Assembly: GCA_016743235.1 (NCBI GenBank)
Contig: VRZD01000018.1
Location: forward strand, 1-64,000
Direction of reading: 5' to 3'
Length of the DNA: 64,000 nt
Origin: Pantanalinema sp. GBBB05
GTDB lineage: Bacteria > Cyanobacteriota > Cyanobacteriia > Leptolyngbyales > Leptolyngbyaceae
The notes below the pieces were generated by a model that saw only the letters and a list, made by a program, of their open reading frames with translations, searched no databases and had not been told where the DNA came from. Below are positions 29,501-37,807 of this stretch, piece by piece. Both the position numbers and the translations under genes were made by a program. Positions within the stretch are counted from its first letter, which is position 1, and each line of letters begins with the position of its first letter.

Positions 29501-32500
29501 GAAATTCTGGAGCTGAAAAACACGATCAACATCATGGTGGATCAGCTCAGTTCCTTTGCCTCTGAGGTAACGCGGGTGGCTCGGGAGGTAGGAACTGAAG
29601 GAAAACTTGGGGTACAAGCCTATGTGCGAGGGGTCGCCGGCACCTGGAAAGACCTGACCGACAACGTCAACTCGATGGCTGGCAACCTGACGGCGCAGGT
29701 GCGGAACATTGCCGAAGTGACGAAGGCGGTGGCAAACGGTGACCTCTCGAAGCAAATCACCGTGGATGTGAAGGGCGAAATTCTGGACTTGAAGAACACC
29801 ATCAACGTCATGGTGGATCAGCTCAACTCCTTCGCCTCTGAGGTCACGCGGGTCGCCCGCGAAGTGGGGACGGAAGGCAAACTGGGTGGTCAAGCCAACG
29901 TGATGGGAGTTGCCGGAGTCTGGAAAGACTTAACGGATAACGTGAACTCGATGGCAGGCAACCTCACCGCCCAAGTCCGAGGCATTGCCAAAGTGGTGAC
30001 GGCGGTGGCGAATGGGGATCTGAAGCGGAAGTTAATGCTGGAGGCGAAGGGGGAAATTGAAACCCTGGCCGACACGATCAACGAAATGATCGATACGCTA
30101 GCCACCTTTGCCGATCAGGTGACGACCGTGGCGCGGGAAGTGGGGATTGAAGGGAAGCTGGGCGGTCAGGCGAAAGTGCCGGGTGCAGCCGGAACCTGGA
30201 GACACCTCACCGACAACGTGAACGAACTCGCCGCTACCCTCACTACTCAGCTCCGAGCGATCGCGGAAGTGGCAACGGCGGTGACGAAGGGCGACCTGAC
30301 CCGATCGATCGCGGTAGAAGCTCAGGGCGAGGTGGCCGTCCTGAAAGACAACATCAACCAGATGATTGCCAACCTGCGCGAAACCACTCAGAAGAACACC
30401 GAGCAAGACTGGCTCAAGACCAACCTGGCGAAGTTTACCCGGATGTTACAAGGGCAGCGCGACCTGGAAACGGTGTCGAAGCTAATCCTGTCCGAACTGG
30501 CTCCATTGGTGTCGGCACAACATGGCGTCTTCTATTTAATGGAAGCCAGCGAAATGTCGCCGTCAATTCTGAAGCTACTCAGTACTTACGCTTATCGGGA
30601 ACGCAAGCATCTGGCGAACCGCTTCCATTTAGGCGAAGGCTTGGTCGGTCAATGTGCCTTAGAAAAAGAACGGATTCTGATTACCGATGTGCCAAACGAC
30701 TACATCAAGATCAGTTCCGGGCTGGGCGAGTCCACGCCGATGAATGTGGTTGTACTCCCCGTGTTGTTTGAAGGACAGGTCACAGCGGTAATTGAATTGG
30801 CGTCCTTCCGCCGCTTCAGCGAAATTCACCTGATGTTCTTTGACCAACTAACCGAAAGTATCGCGATCGTCTTAAACACGATCGCGGCCAGTATGCGAAC
30901 CGAGGAACTGCTGAAGCAATCGCAATCCTTGGCCGAAGAACTGCAAACTCAGCAGAAAGAACTGACGGAAACCAACAAGCGGCTGGAACAACAAGCCCAA
31001 TCCTTGAAGGCGTCGGAAGAACTGCTGAAAAACCAGCAGGAACAGCTCCAACAAACCAACGAAGAGTTGGAAGAAAAAGCCGAACTGCTGGCATTACAAA
31101 ACCGCGAAGTGGAGCGCAAAAACCAGGAAATCGAACAAGCGCGGCAATCGTTGGAAGAAAAAGCCAAGCAGTTGGCCCTTACTTCTAAGTACAAGTCGCA
31201 GTTCCTCGCCAATATGTCCCATGAACTGCGAACCCCGCTGAATAGTTTGCTGATTCTGGCGCGGTTACTGAGCGAGAACAACGAAGGCAATCTCACTAAC
31301 CGGCAGGTGGAACATGCCCGCACGATTCACTCGGCTGGCAACGATCTACTGGAGTTGATCAACGACATTCTGGATCTGGCGAAGATCGAGTCCGGCACGA
31401 TGTCGGTTGAAATTGATCAAACCCTATTTACCGATCTGCGCAGTTACATGGAGCGCACCTTCCGACAGGTCGCCCAAGACAAGAAACTGGATTTTGCCGT
31501 ACAGTTTGATGAGCGGTTGCCTCGTGCCATTTACACCGACTCCAAACGCCTGCAACAAGTGCTGAAAAACTTATTGGCAAATGCCTTCAAGTTCACAGAA
31601 CAGGGACAGGTGAGTTTGAATGTCAGTGTGGCGACGGAAGGCTGGAGCCCGAATCATGAGGTGCTGAACCGGGCAGATACGGTGATTGCCTTTGCTGTCA
31701 CCGATACAGGAATTGGCATCGCTCCAGATAAACAGCAGGTCATCTTTGAAGCCTTCCAGCAGGCTGACGGCACAACGTCTCGAAAATATGGTGGAACCGG
31801 CTTAGGACTGTCGATTAGCCGCGAAATTGCTCAACTATTAGGAGGAGAAATCCAGCTCAATAGTGAACTCAGTCAAGGCAGCACGTTTACGCTGTACTTG
31901 CCTCAGGCTTATGTCTCCTTCGAAAGTGCCAGGGTGCGAGACAATATGTTGTTTCGGCAAACGCTAGAACCGACGTCGCTGCACCAAGCGCAAATCGTCT
32001 ACTCACCTCAATCGCATACAGCGGCATTGATGGAGAATGAGCTCGAGGACGATCGCGAGTCCATTCAAATCGACGATCGCACCTTGTTAATCATTGAGGA
32101 TGATGTTAACTTTGCCCGCATTTTACTGGAGCTGATCCGACAACAGGGCTTCAAAGGACTGATTGCCACTCGGGGTGATATCGGTCTAGCGATGGCACGG
32201 GAATTTAATCCCAGCGCGATCGTCCTGGATATTCGCCTACCGATTTTAGATGGATGGATGGTATTGGATCGGCTGAAGCATGATCCGAGTACCCGTCACA
32301 TCCCCGTCCATATTATGTCGGTAGAAGATGGATTACACCGGAGTTTGCAACAGGGCGCGATCGCCTATCAGCAAAAACCAATTAGCAAAGAGGTATTATC
32401 GGATGCTCTGACCACGATTCAGCAATTCGTGGAGCGATCAGTCAAAAACCTGCTGGTCGTCGAAAATGATGCGACTCAACGCCAACAAATCCTGGAGCTA

Positions 32501-33265
32501 GTGAACAATAGTGATATTGTCAGTACGGCAGTTGGCACAGGAGCAGAAGCCTTGGAAGCTTTACAGTCTGGACAATTTGACTGTGTTGTGCTGGATTTAG
32601 GACTCCCTGACATGAGCGGATTTGAACTGATTGAGCAGATCCGGGAACAGGGTTGTAGGCTGGGGCAAACTGACCCACTACCGCCCCCGATCGTGGTGTA
32701 TGTGCAAAATGAGCTAACTCGCCAACAGGAAACTGACCTCCAGCGCATTGCCGATACCTTAACCATCAAAGATGTGCGATCGCCGGAGACCCTATTGGAT
32801 GCTACGACGCTATTCTTGCATCGAGTTCAGGCAAACCTACCCGAGTCGCAACGTCGGATGCTTGAGCAGCTTCAGCAACATGATCCAATTCTGGCTGGGA
32901 AGAAAGTACTGATTGTAGACGATGATGTGCGGAATATCTTTGCTTTAACTAGCATGTTGGAGCGCTATCAAATGCAAGTGCTTTATGCTGAAAATGGTCA
33001 GGATGGCATTAATGCATTACAAAATAATCCAGATATCGAACTGGTGCTGATGGATGTCATGATGCCAGAAATGGATGGGTACGAAACCATGCGAACAATT
33101 CGGCAAATTCCTCAGTTCGCCACTCTGCCAATGATTGCACTGACGGCAAAAGCCATGAAGGGCGATCGCGAAAAATGCTTGGAGGCTGGAGCATCTAGTT
33201 ACATCACCAAGCCAGTAGATGTGGAGCAACTGCTCTCGCTACTACGAGTCTGGCTGTACAAGTAG
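26558..33265 (+). CDS. Hybrid histidine kinase with 12 tandem HAMP units, GAF and three receivers
   Basis: This 2235-residue protein has no membrane segment and is probably cytosolic. Order: a degenerate HAMP-like lead (about 1-164), then twelve 92-residue units (165-1268). A GAF domain follows (about 1285-1435), then a long glutamine/glutamate coiled coil (about 1447-1545). HisKA comes next with FLANMSHELRTPLN (His1555), then HATPase with DTGIGIAPDK and GGTGLGLSIS. Three receivers end the chain, with Asp1891, Asp2013 and Asp2166. Receiver 2 has VEND in place of the usual acidic pair and lacks the usual Thr/Ser, so it may be weak. The 92-residue period matches the poly-HAMP region of fungal group III kinases (Nik1/Os-1), osmosensors with about five to six units. 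A REC-PAS kinase gene follows 86 bp downstream. Confidence 0.93.
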   Translation: MVNRRRASASLRNETMPPATAATTDTDDLDLKQLLKILTEVKKGNFAVRMPIDQTGMAGKVADAFNDIIEMNERMANELERISTVVGKEGKINERASLGSARGSWRDCVESVNTLITDLVQPTAETARVIRAVANGDLTQAIATEIEGRPLQGEFLQTAHIVNTMVDQLNSFASEVTRVAREVGTEGKLGVQAQVPGVAGTWKDLTDSVNSMAGNLTAQVRNIAEVTTAVANGDLSKKITVDVKGEILELKNTINVMVDQLNSFASEVTRVAREVGTEGKLGVQALVPGVAGTWKDLTDSVNSMAGNLTAQVRNIAEVTTAVANGDLSKKITVDVKGEILELKNTVNTMVDQLNSFASEVTRVAREVGAEGKLGGQAEVRGVAGTWKDLTDSVNFMAGSLTAQVRNIAEVTTAVANGDLSKKITVDVKGEILDLKSTINTMVDQLNSFASEVTRVAREVGTEGKLGVQAEVQGVAGTWKDLTDSVNLMAGNLTGQVRNIAEVATAIASGDLSKKITVDVKGEILELKNTINIMVDQLNSFASEVTRVAREVGAEGKLGGQAEVRGVAGTWKDLTDSVNFMAGSLTAQVRNIAEVTTAVANGDLSKKITVDVKGEILELKNTINIMVDQLNSFASEVTRVAREVGTEGKLGVQAEVRGVAGTWKDLTDSVNSMAGNLTAQVRNIAEVTTAVANGDLSKKITVDVKGEILELKNTINTMVDQLSSFASEVTRVAREVGTEGKLGVQAEVRGVAGTWKDLTDNVNSMAGNLTAQVRNIAEVATAIANGDLSKKITVQVKGEILELKNTINIMVDQLSAFASEVTKVAREVGSEGKLGVQADVRGVAGTWKDLTDSVNFMAGSLTAQVRNIAAVTTAVANGDLSKKITVDVKGEILELKNTVNTMVDQLNSFASEVTRVAREVGTEGKLGVQAEVRGVAGTWKDLTDNVNLMASSLTAQVRNIAEVTTAVANGDLSKKITVDVKGEILELKNTINIMVDQLSSFASEVTRVAREVGTEGKLGVQAYVRGVAGTWKDLTDNVNSMAGNLTAQVRNIAEVTKAVANGDLSKQITVDVKGEILDLKNTINVMVDQLNSFASEVTRVAREVGTEGKLGGQANVMGVAGVWKDLTDNVNSMAGNLTAQVRGIAKVVTAVANGDLKRKLMLEAKGEIETLADTINEMIDTLATFADQVTTVAREVGIEGKLGGQAKVPGAAGTWRHLTDNVNELAATLTTQLRAIAEVATAVTKGDLTRSIAVEAQGEVAVLKDNINQMIANLRETTQKNTEQDWLKTNLAKFTRMLQGQRDLETVSKLILSELAPLVSAQHGVFYLMEASEMSPSILKLLSTYAYRERKHLANRFHLGEGLVGQCALEKERILITDVPNDYIKISSGLGESTPMNVVVLPVLFEGQVTAVIELASFRRFSEIHLMFFDQLTESIAIVLNTIAASMRTEELLKQSQSLAEELQTQQKELTETNKRLEQQAQSLKASEELLKNQQEQLQQTNEELEEKAELLALQNREVERKNQEIEQARQSLEEKAKQLALTSKYKSQFLANMSHELRTPLNSLLILARLLSENNEGNLTNRQVEHARTIHSAGNDLLELINDILDLAKIESGTMSVEIDQTLFTDLRSYMERTFRQVAQDKKLDFAVQFDERLPRAIYTDSKRLQQVLKNLLANAFKFTEQGQVSLNVSVATEGWSPNHEVLNRADTVIAFAVTDTGIGIAPDKQQVIFEAFQQADGTTSRKYGGTGLGLSISREIAQLLGGEIQLNSELSQGSTFTLYLPQAYVSFESARVRDNMLFRQTLEPTSLHQAQIVYSPQSHTAALMENELEDDRESIQIDDRTLLIIEDDVNFARILLELIRQQGFKGLIATRGDIGLAMAREFNPSAIVLDIRLPILDGWMVLDRLKHDPSTRHIPVHIMSVEDGLHRSLQQGAIAYQQKPISKEVLSDALTTIQQFVERSVKNLLVVENDATQRQQILELVNNSDIVSTAVGTGAEALEALQSGQFDCVVLDLGLPDMSGFELIEQIREQGCRLGQTDPLPPPIVVYVQNELTRQQETDLQRIADTLTIKDVRSPETLLDATTLFLHRVQANLPESQRRMLEQLQQHDPILAGKKVLIVDDDVRNIFALTSMLERYQMQVLYAENGQDGINALQNNPDIELVLMDVMMPEMDGYETMRTIRQIPQFATLPMIALTAKAMKGDREKCLEAGASSYITKPVDVEQLLSLLRVWLYK
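27050..30361 (+). repeat. Twelve in-frame tandem 276-bp repeats coding HAMP units
   Basis: The array starts with ATGGTGGATCAGCTCAACTC at 27050 and keeps an exact 276-bp period for twelve units. Units 1-11 are nearly identical at protein level (unit start MVDQL(N/S)SFASEVTRVAREVG, unit end VKGEILELKNTIN). Unit 12 (from 30086) is clearly diverged, and unit 11 is partly so in its second half. Units 3 and 5 share AEGKLGGQAEVRG and VNFMAGSLT and are almost the same, while units 4 and 7 share ATAIA. This hints at past duplication or gene conversion of multi-unit blocks. Confidence 0.95.
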
Positions 33266-33351
33266 GGACTTGGATTTTAGGGGCTAGGGCGCTGTAGCTC
33301 TACCCCCGCTACTGACTTCCTTCTTTTCCGCTCTTTCGCTTATGTACACAT

Positions 33352-35085
33352 ATGGAATCTGACTCAAAAGCCAACATTCTCTTAGTGGATGACCATCCAG
33401 AAAATTTATTGGTTCTGGAGGCGCTTCTGGAAAAGCTGGGTCAAAATCTGGTCAAAGCGAATTCTGGCGAGGAAGCCTTACGGTGCTTGTTAAATCAAGA
33501 TTTTGCCGTGATCTTGTTAGATGTGCAGATGCCGGAGATGGATGGGTTTGAGACAGCCGCCCTGATTCGGCAACGGGAGCGATCGCGCAATACCCCAATC
33601 ATTTTTCTCACCGCCTTCAGTACCAATGATGCGTTTGTGTTTAAGGGGTACGGGGTGGGGGCAGTGGACTATCTGCTGAAACCGATCGATCCGGTGATTT
33701 TAACCTCCAAAGTCTCTGTATTCGTGGATTTATATCAACGAACCGCGGAAGTGAAACGGCAGGCTGCCCAACTTGCCGCGATCAATAGCGAGTTGCGGCA
33801 AAGTGAAGAACGGTTTCGCTCTCTAGGAGCTTGCTCTCCAGTAGGAATTTTTTTGCTCAATATGGCAGGGCAGTGCACCTACACCAATCCTCGGTGTCAG
33901 GTAATTTGTGGATTTACTCTGACCGAAAGCTTGGGGGAAGGCTGGATTCAGTTTCTACATCCCGACGATCGCGATCGTGCCATTTCTGACTGGAAAGGGG
34001 TAATTTTTGACCAACAAGAATTTTCTACAGAGTATCGGTTTCAAAATGCGGATGGGGAAGTGCGATGGACTTACGTCCGCTCTGCCCCGATGTTTTCGAA
34101 TGATCATGAGTTGATTGGGCATGTCGGCACGATCGAAGATATTACGGCTCGGAAAGAGGCTGAAGCCATGCGAGAGCGCCTGATTCGGGAGCAGGCAGCG
34201 CGGCAACAGGCAGAAACCATTAACCAAATGAAAGATGAATTTCTGGCGATCGTGTCCCATGAACTGCGAACCCCCCTTAACGCCATCTTAGGGTGGTCAA
34301 AAGTCTTGCTGACCAATCGAGTGGACGAAACCACCAAAGCCCGAGCCTTAGAAACGATCGAGCGGAATGCCCGATCCCAAGCGAAATTGATCGAAGACAT
34401 TCTGGATGTATCGCGGATTATTCGGGGTAAGTTGCGGCTAAGCCTGCAAGCGATCGATCTCACGGAACTGATTGAGGGCGTCTTGGAAACAACTCGCCCC
34501 CTCGCCAGTTCTAAAGAAATTCAACTCCAGGTTGACCTATCACCCAACGTCCCAACCATCTGTGGTGATCCAGAACGGCTTCAGCAGGTGATCTGGAACC
34601 TGCTCTCAAACGCCATCAAGTTCACCCCATCCGGCGGCAACGTTGAGATCTGTTTGCGGCAGGTAACCTCTGCGAGTTCCGATGGCACCTGGGGCACAGA
34701 AGACCATACCCGCGAAGGGATCACAGAACGGGATGATCATGCCGCTCCCATGCTAATGCTACAAACTCTGCCAACGGATAAACTCCCGATCGCGCTCATG
34801 GCGCATCCTTCCGAGTATGCTCAGATTCAGGTCAGGGATACTGGGGTTGGGATCCCGGCAGACTTTCTCCCACACGTCTTCGAGCACTTTCGGCAAGCAG
34901 ATAGCACAACAACCCGTTCTCATGGTGGATTGGGGTTAGGGCTGGCGATCGTGCGGCATCTGGTAGAGCTTCACCACGGCATGATCGTGGCAGAAAGCGA
35001 AGGGGAGGGGAAAGGAGCCACATTTACTGTTAATCTGCCCTTAACCAAATCAGCGATCGAGGCAAGCATGCCATCACGGGTTTAA
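33352..35085 (+). CDS. Sensor histidine kinase REC-PAS-HisKA-HATPase
   Basis: This 577-residue soluble protein begins with a receiver domain (1-130, acidic pair VDD, phosphorylated Asp57 in LLDVQMPEMDG, TAFS and the LLKP lysine). One PAS domain follows (about 155-275, with a FLHPDDRDRA segment). HisKA has VSHELRTPLN (His303). The HATPase has DTGVGIPADF and GGLGLGLAIV, with a longish insertion of about 40 residues before the G1 box. With the receiver at the N-terminus it probably takes phosphate from another kinase and acts downstream. The poly-HAMP kinase gene ends 86 bp upstream with no terminator seen, so the two are likely co-transcribed partners in a phosphorelay. Confidence 0.92.
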   Translation: MESDSKANILLVDDHPENLLVLEALLEKLGQNLVKANSGEEALRCLLNQDFAVILLDVQMPEMDGFETAALIRQRERSRNTPIIFLTAFSTNDAFVFKGYGVGAVDYLLKPIDPVILTSKVSVFVDLYQRTAEVKRQAAQLAAINSELRQSEERFRSLGACSPVGIFLLNMAGQCTYTNPRCQVICGFTLTESLGEGWIQFLHPDDRDRAISDWKGVIFDQQEFSTEYRFQNADGEVRWTYVRSAPMFSNDHELIGHVGTIEDITARKEAEAMRERLIREQAARQQAETINQMKDEFLAIVSHELRTPLNAILGWSKVLLTNRVDETTKARALETIERNARSQAKLIEDILDVSRIIRGKLRLSLQAIDLTELIEGVLETTRPLASSKEIQLQVDLSPNVPTICGDPERLQQVIWNLLSNAIKFTPSGGNVEICLRQVTSASSDGTWGTEDHTREGITERDDHAAPMLMLQTLPTDKLPIALMAHPSEYAQIQVRDTGVGIPADFLPHVFEHFRQADSTTTRSHGGLGLGLAIVRHLVELHHGMIVAESEGEGKGATFTVNLPLTKSAIEASMPSRV

Positions 35086-35331
35086 GTAGGTGAAGCTTCA
35101 AGTCAGTTGCACTATGGGTTAAGAACAAGGCAGTTTAACGCGCTGATTGAGTCATCGGTTACCAGCAGATGAATTGCCAATATTGTTCTAATCTTGGGGA
35201 GTTCTCTAAAATTCCTGTTTTTATCTCAGGGAGATGCAAGGCTAACATAGATGGAATATTGACACGTCACTGACTGAACAGCTGTCTATTCACATCAGCC
35301 TAAGATTCATGGCTGAGGATTTACATTCTCC

Positions 35332-37692
35332 ATGCAAAGCCCAGCGGCAACTATTTTCTGCCCCAATCCCCTGTGTCAGGCTCCAAACCTAGAGAGCCAT
35401 CGTTTTTGTCAACAATGCCGAACGCTCCTACCTAAACGGTATCTGTGGGCAGTTGGCAAAGGCGTAGAATTATTTCGTCCTAATGATTTAATCGACGAGC
35501 GGTATCTGTGTAAGTACAGCCAGGTATTTCTAGATACCAAGCCTGGGGCTGTACCCACTTCACCTGAGGCAATTGACTCTACGATCGCCTCCTACTTACG
35601 ATTATCTACCCATCCTTTACATATTCCTCAGGTCTATGCCTGGATTTCCGCTGAGGTTGCTAGCGCCCGATCGCGAAAGCCGCTTAAAAATGACCTACTT
35701 TTACTCGAGCAAGTGCCGATTTACCCGGAGGGCGTCAGTCTGAATGGTAACTCGTTAGGGGGAACCTTAATGCCGGAGCTGGCAACGGTATGGCAGCAGG
35801 GTACGGGATTGCAGCAGTTGCATTGGCTATGGCAACTGGCTCAACTCTGGCAACCGCTTGCCGATGAAGGAGTGGCTACTAGTTTACTTAATCCTCAGCA
35901 ATTACGAGCTGAGGGCTCAGTAGTGCGGCTATTAGCATTACAACCCGACCTAACCTCAGTCACTCTGGCGGATTTAGGTCAGATGTGGCAACAATGGCAA
36001 TTCGGAGCTAACCCGACGATCGCAGATTTTTTAGCCGCCTTATGTCAGCAACTCCGGCAAGGGCAGGTGAGAACGGCTGAACATCTGGTTCTACTGCTCG
36101 ATCGGGCACTCACCGTGAGTAGCTCCACCCAATCTTGCCAACTTCAGTTCGCCACCTTAACCGATCAAGGACCGACTCGGCAGCGCAATGAAGATGCTTG
36201 CTACCCAGCAAGTGGTACAGCCTCTAGCCTTGTTGAGCTTTCTAGATCACCCACTGCTAAGGAGGCTTTACCGTTAGTCATTGTCTGCGATGGCATTGGT
36301 GGGCATGAAGGGGGAAATGTTGCCTCCAATCTGGCGATCGCAACGATCCAGGAGCGGTTACAACCACTTACCCTTCAGTCAACGCCATTGGAGTCTGAGC
36401 GGCTGATGACTGAATTGGAACAAGCCGCTCTCGAAGCGAACGACGTGATTAGCCAACGTAATGATAGCGAGCAGCGTTACGAACGGCAGCGTATGGGCAC
36501 AACGCTGGTGATGGCATTGGGGCATGGTCATCAACTGTTTCTGACCCACGTAGGCGATAGCCGTGCCTACCGGATTACCCATACTGGCTGTCATCAAATT
36601 ACCTTAGATGATGATCTGGCGTCCAGGGAGGTGCGCCTAGGCTATACCCTCTACCGAGATGCTTTGCAACAACCAGGTTCTGGCTCTTTGATTCAAGCGT
36701 TGGGTATGGCATCGTCATCGCTATTGCATCCAACTGTGCAGCGATCGATTCTGACTGAGGATTGCCTATTTCTCTTATGTTCTGACGGGTTGAGTGATAA
36801 CGATCTCGTGGAAGCATGTTGGCAAACTCAACTATTACCCGTATTGGACGGCAAGGTGGATCTGTCCACTGCTGTCCAACAATTAGTCGCTTTAGCGAAT
36901 CAACAGAATGGGCATGATAACGTCACTGTGGGCTTAGTGTATTGTCAAATCACGACTCACCCATCTGCCTCTGCCACCGTTCTACCAGCAGCGCTTGCCA
37001 GTCAGCCGATGACTGCCGCTACTCAGGCAGCCGCTACCCAATTACTTGCCTCCCCAACAGCGAGAACTCAGAATGAGGCTCGTTCTCGCTCCCAGTTTAG
37101 TCCATGGTCTAGTTTGTTAGGCATTGTGCTGTTACTGGGGATAGGAGGATTATTGTTGTACCTCCTAGTACCAGATAGCCATTCGCAGCTGCTGTCCTGG
37201 CTAGGGATGGAACCCATTCCTCCTAGTCCAGTGGCATCTCCTCCACTGCTACCATCACCCTCGGTTAATCCATCTGCTTCCGTATCGGCACCAGAGTTCA
37301 GCCCCAATTCTTTAATTCAAGTGACTCGTTCCAGCGTTGATAGTGTGGGTCAAACGCCCTTGTTACTACAAGCTAACCCACCTGGGCAGGCAGAACCCGC
37401 CCAACCAGAGTCTGGTACTCCAGGGCTAATGATACCTGTGGGAAGCGTTCTAGAAATTACTAGCCGACGGGCATCTCCCAACCAGGTCGTCTGGTTACAA
37501 GTAAAAGTTTGTTCGATCCCCGATCGCCCCAAGACGACCCAACCAACCGCACAACCTGGAGATATGGGATGGATTCAGGAAGCAACAACTATCCCTTTGG
37601 TGACTAGTAATCTGAGTTTGACAGAGGTACAACGAGGCAAATGTGCTACGACCGCCTTACCAATGTCTAAGAATAAGATTCTCAATAGATAA
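35332..37692 (+). CDS. Zinc-ribbon PP2C-type Ser/Thr phosphatase, membrane-anchored
   Basis: This 786-residue protein starts with a four-cysteine zinc ribbon (Cys10, 15, 26, 29). A region of about 230 residues follows with a degenerate protein-kinase look (LLLEQVPIYPEG, then a helix, then LLNPQQLRAEGSVVRLLAL), lacking HRD and DFG. The PP2C domain (about 268-545) has intact metal-binding segments: RQRNEDA, VICDGIGGHEGG, HVGDSRAYR, CSDGLSDND and GHDNVTVG. One transmembrane helix lies near 590-612, followed by a proline/serine-rich linker and an extracytoplasmic beta-domain. The phosphatase therefore faces the cytoplasm. The CHAT-FHA gene follows 115 bp downstream on the same strand. It could remove the phosphothreonines read by the two neighbouring FHA proteins (inference). 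Confidence 0.88.
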   Translation: MQSPAATIFCPNPLCQAPNLESHRFCQQCRTLLPKRYLWAVGKGVELFRPNDLIDERYLCKYSQVFLDTKPGAVPTSPEAIDSTIASYLRLSTHPLHIPQVYAWISAEVASARSRKPLKNDLLLLEQVPIYPEGVSLNGNSLGGTLMPELATVWQQGTGLQQLHWLWQLAQLWQPLADEGVATSLLNPQQLRAEGSVVRLLALQPDLTSVTLADLGQMWQQWQFGANPTIADFLAALCQQLRQGQVRTAEHLVLLLDRALTVSSSTQSCQLQFATLTDQGPTRQRNEDACYPASGTASSLVELSRSPTAKEALPLVIVCDGIGGHEGGNVASNLAIATIQERLQPLTLQSTPLESERLMTELEQAALEANDVISQRNDSEQRYERQRMGTTLVMALGHGHQLFLTHVGDSRAYRITHTGCHQITLDDDLASREVRLGYTLYRDALQQPGSGSLIQALGMASSSLLHPTVQRSILTEDCLFLLCSDGLSDNDLVEACWQTQLLPVLDGKVDLSTAVQQLVALANQQNGHDNVTVGLVYCQITTHPSASATVLPAALASQPMTAATQAAATQLLASPTARTQNEARSRSQFSPWSSLLGIVLLLGIGGLLLYLLVPDSHSQLLSWLGMEPIPPSPVASPPLLPSPSVNPSASVSAPEFSPNSLIQVTRSSVDSVGQTPLLLQANPPGQAEPAQPESGTPGLMIPVGSVLEITSRRASPNQVVWLQVKVCSIPDRPKTTQPTAQPGDMGWIQEATTIPLVTSNLSLTEVQRGKCATTALPMSKNKILNR

Positions 37693-37762
37693 TGGATGAA
37701 ACAGGGAGAGATGGGAAACCACACAAGGCAAAACCTGGTTAACCTGGCATCTTTATCCTCTA

Positions 37763-37776
37763 ATTACTGATTACTG
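37763..37776. repeat. Tandem heptamer ATTACTG x2
   Basis: Two exact copies of ATTACTG sit in the spacer between the phosphatase and CHAT genes. Short tandemly repeated heptamers are a known feature of cyanobacterial spacers; another lies at 42914-42930. Confidence 0.45.
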
Positions 37777-37807
37777 ACAACTAACTACCTATCGATGTAA
37801 CTGCTCA

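Noticed and set aside
27058..30105. A ladder of minus-strand open frames every 276 bp inside the HAMP array
   Set aside because: They are antisense shadows repeated by the tandem array; none has a ribosome-binding site or a plausible protein.
27050..30361. Regular repeats that might be taken for a CRISPR array
   Set aside because: The period is 276 bp, the whole unit is conserved and in frame, and no spacer/repeat alternation exists.
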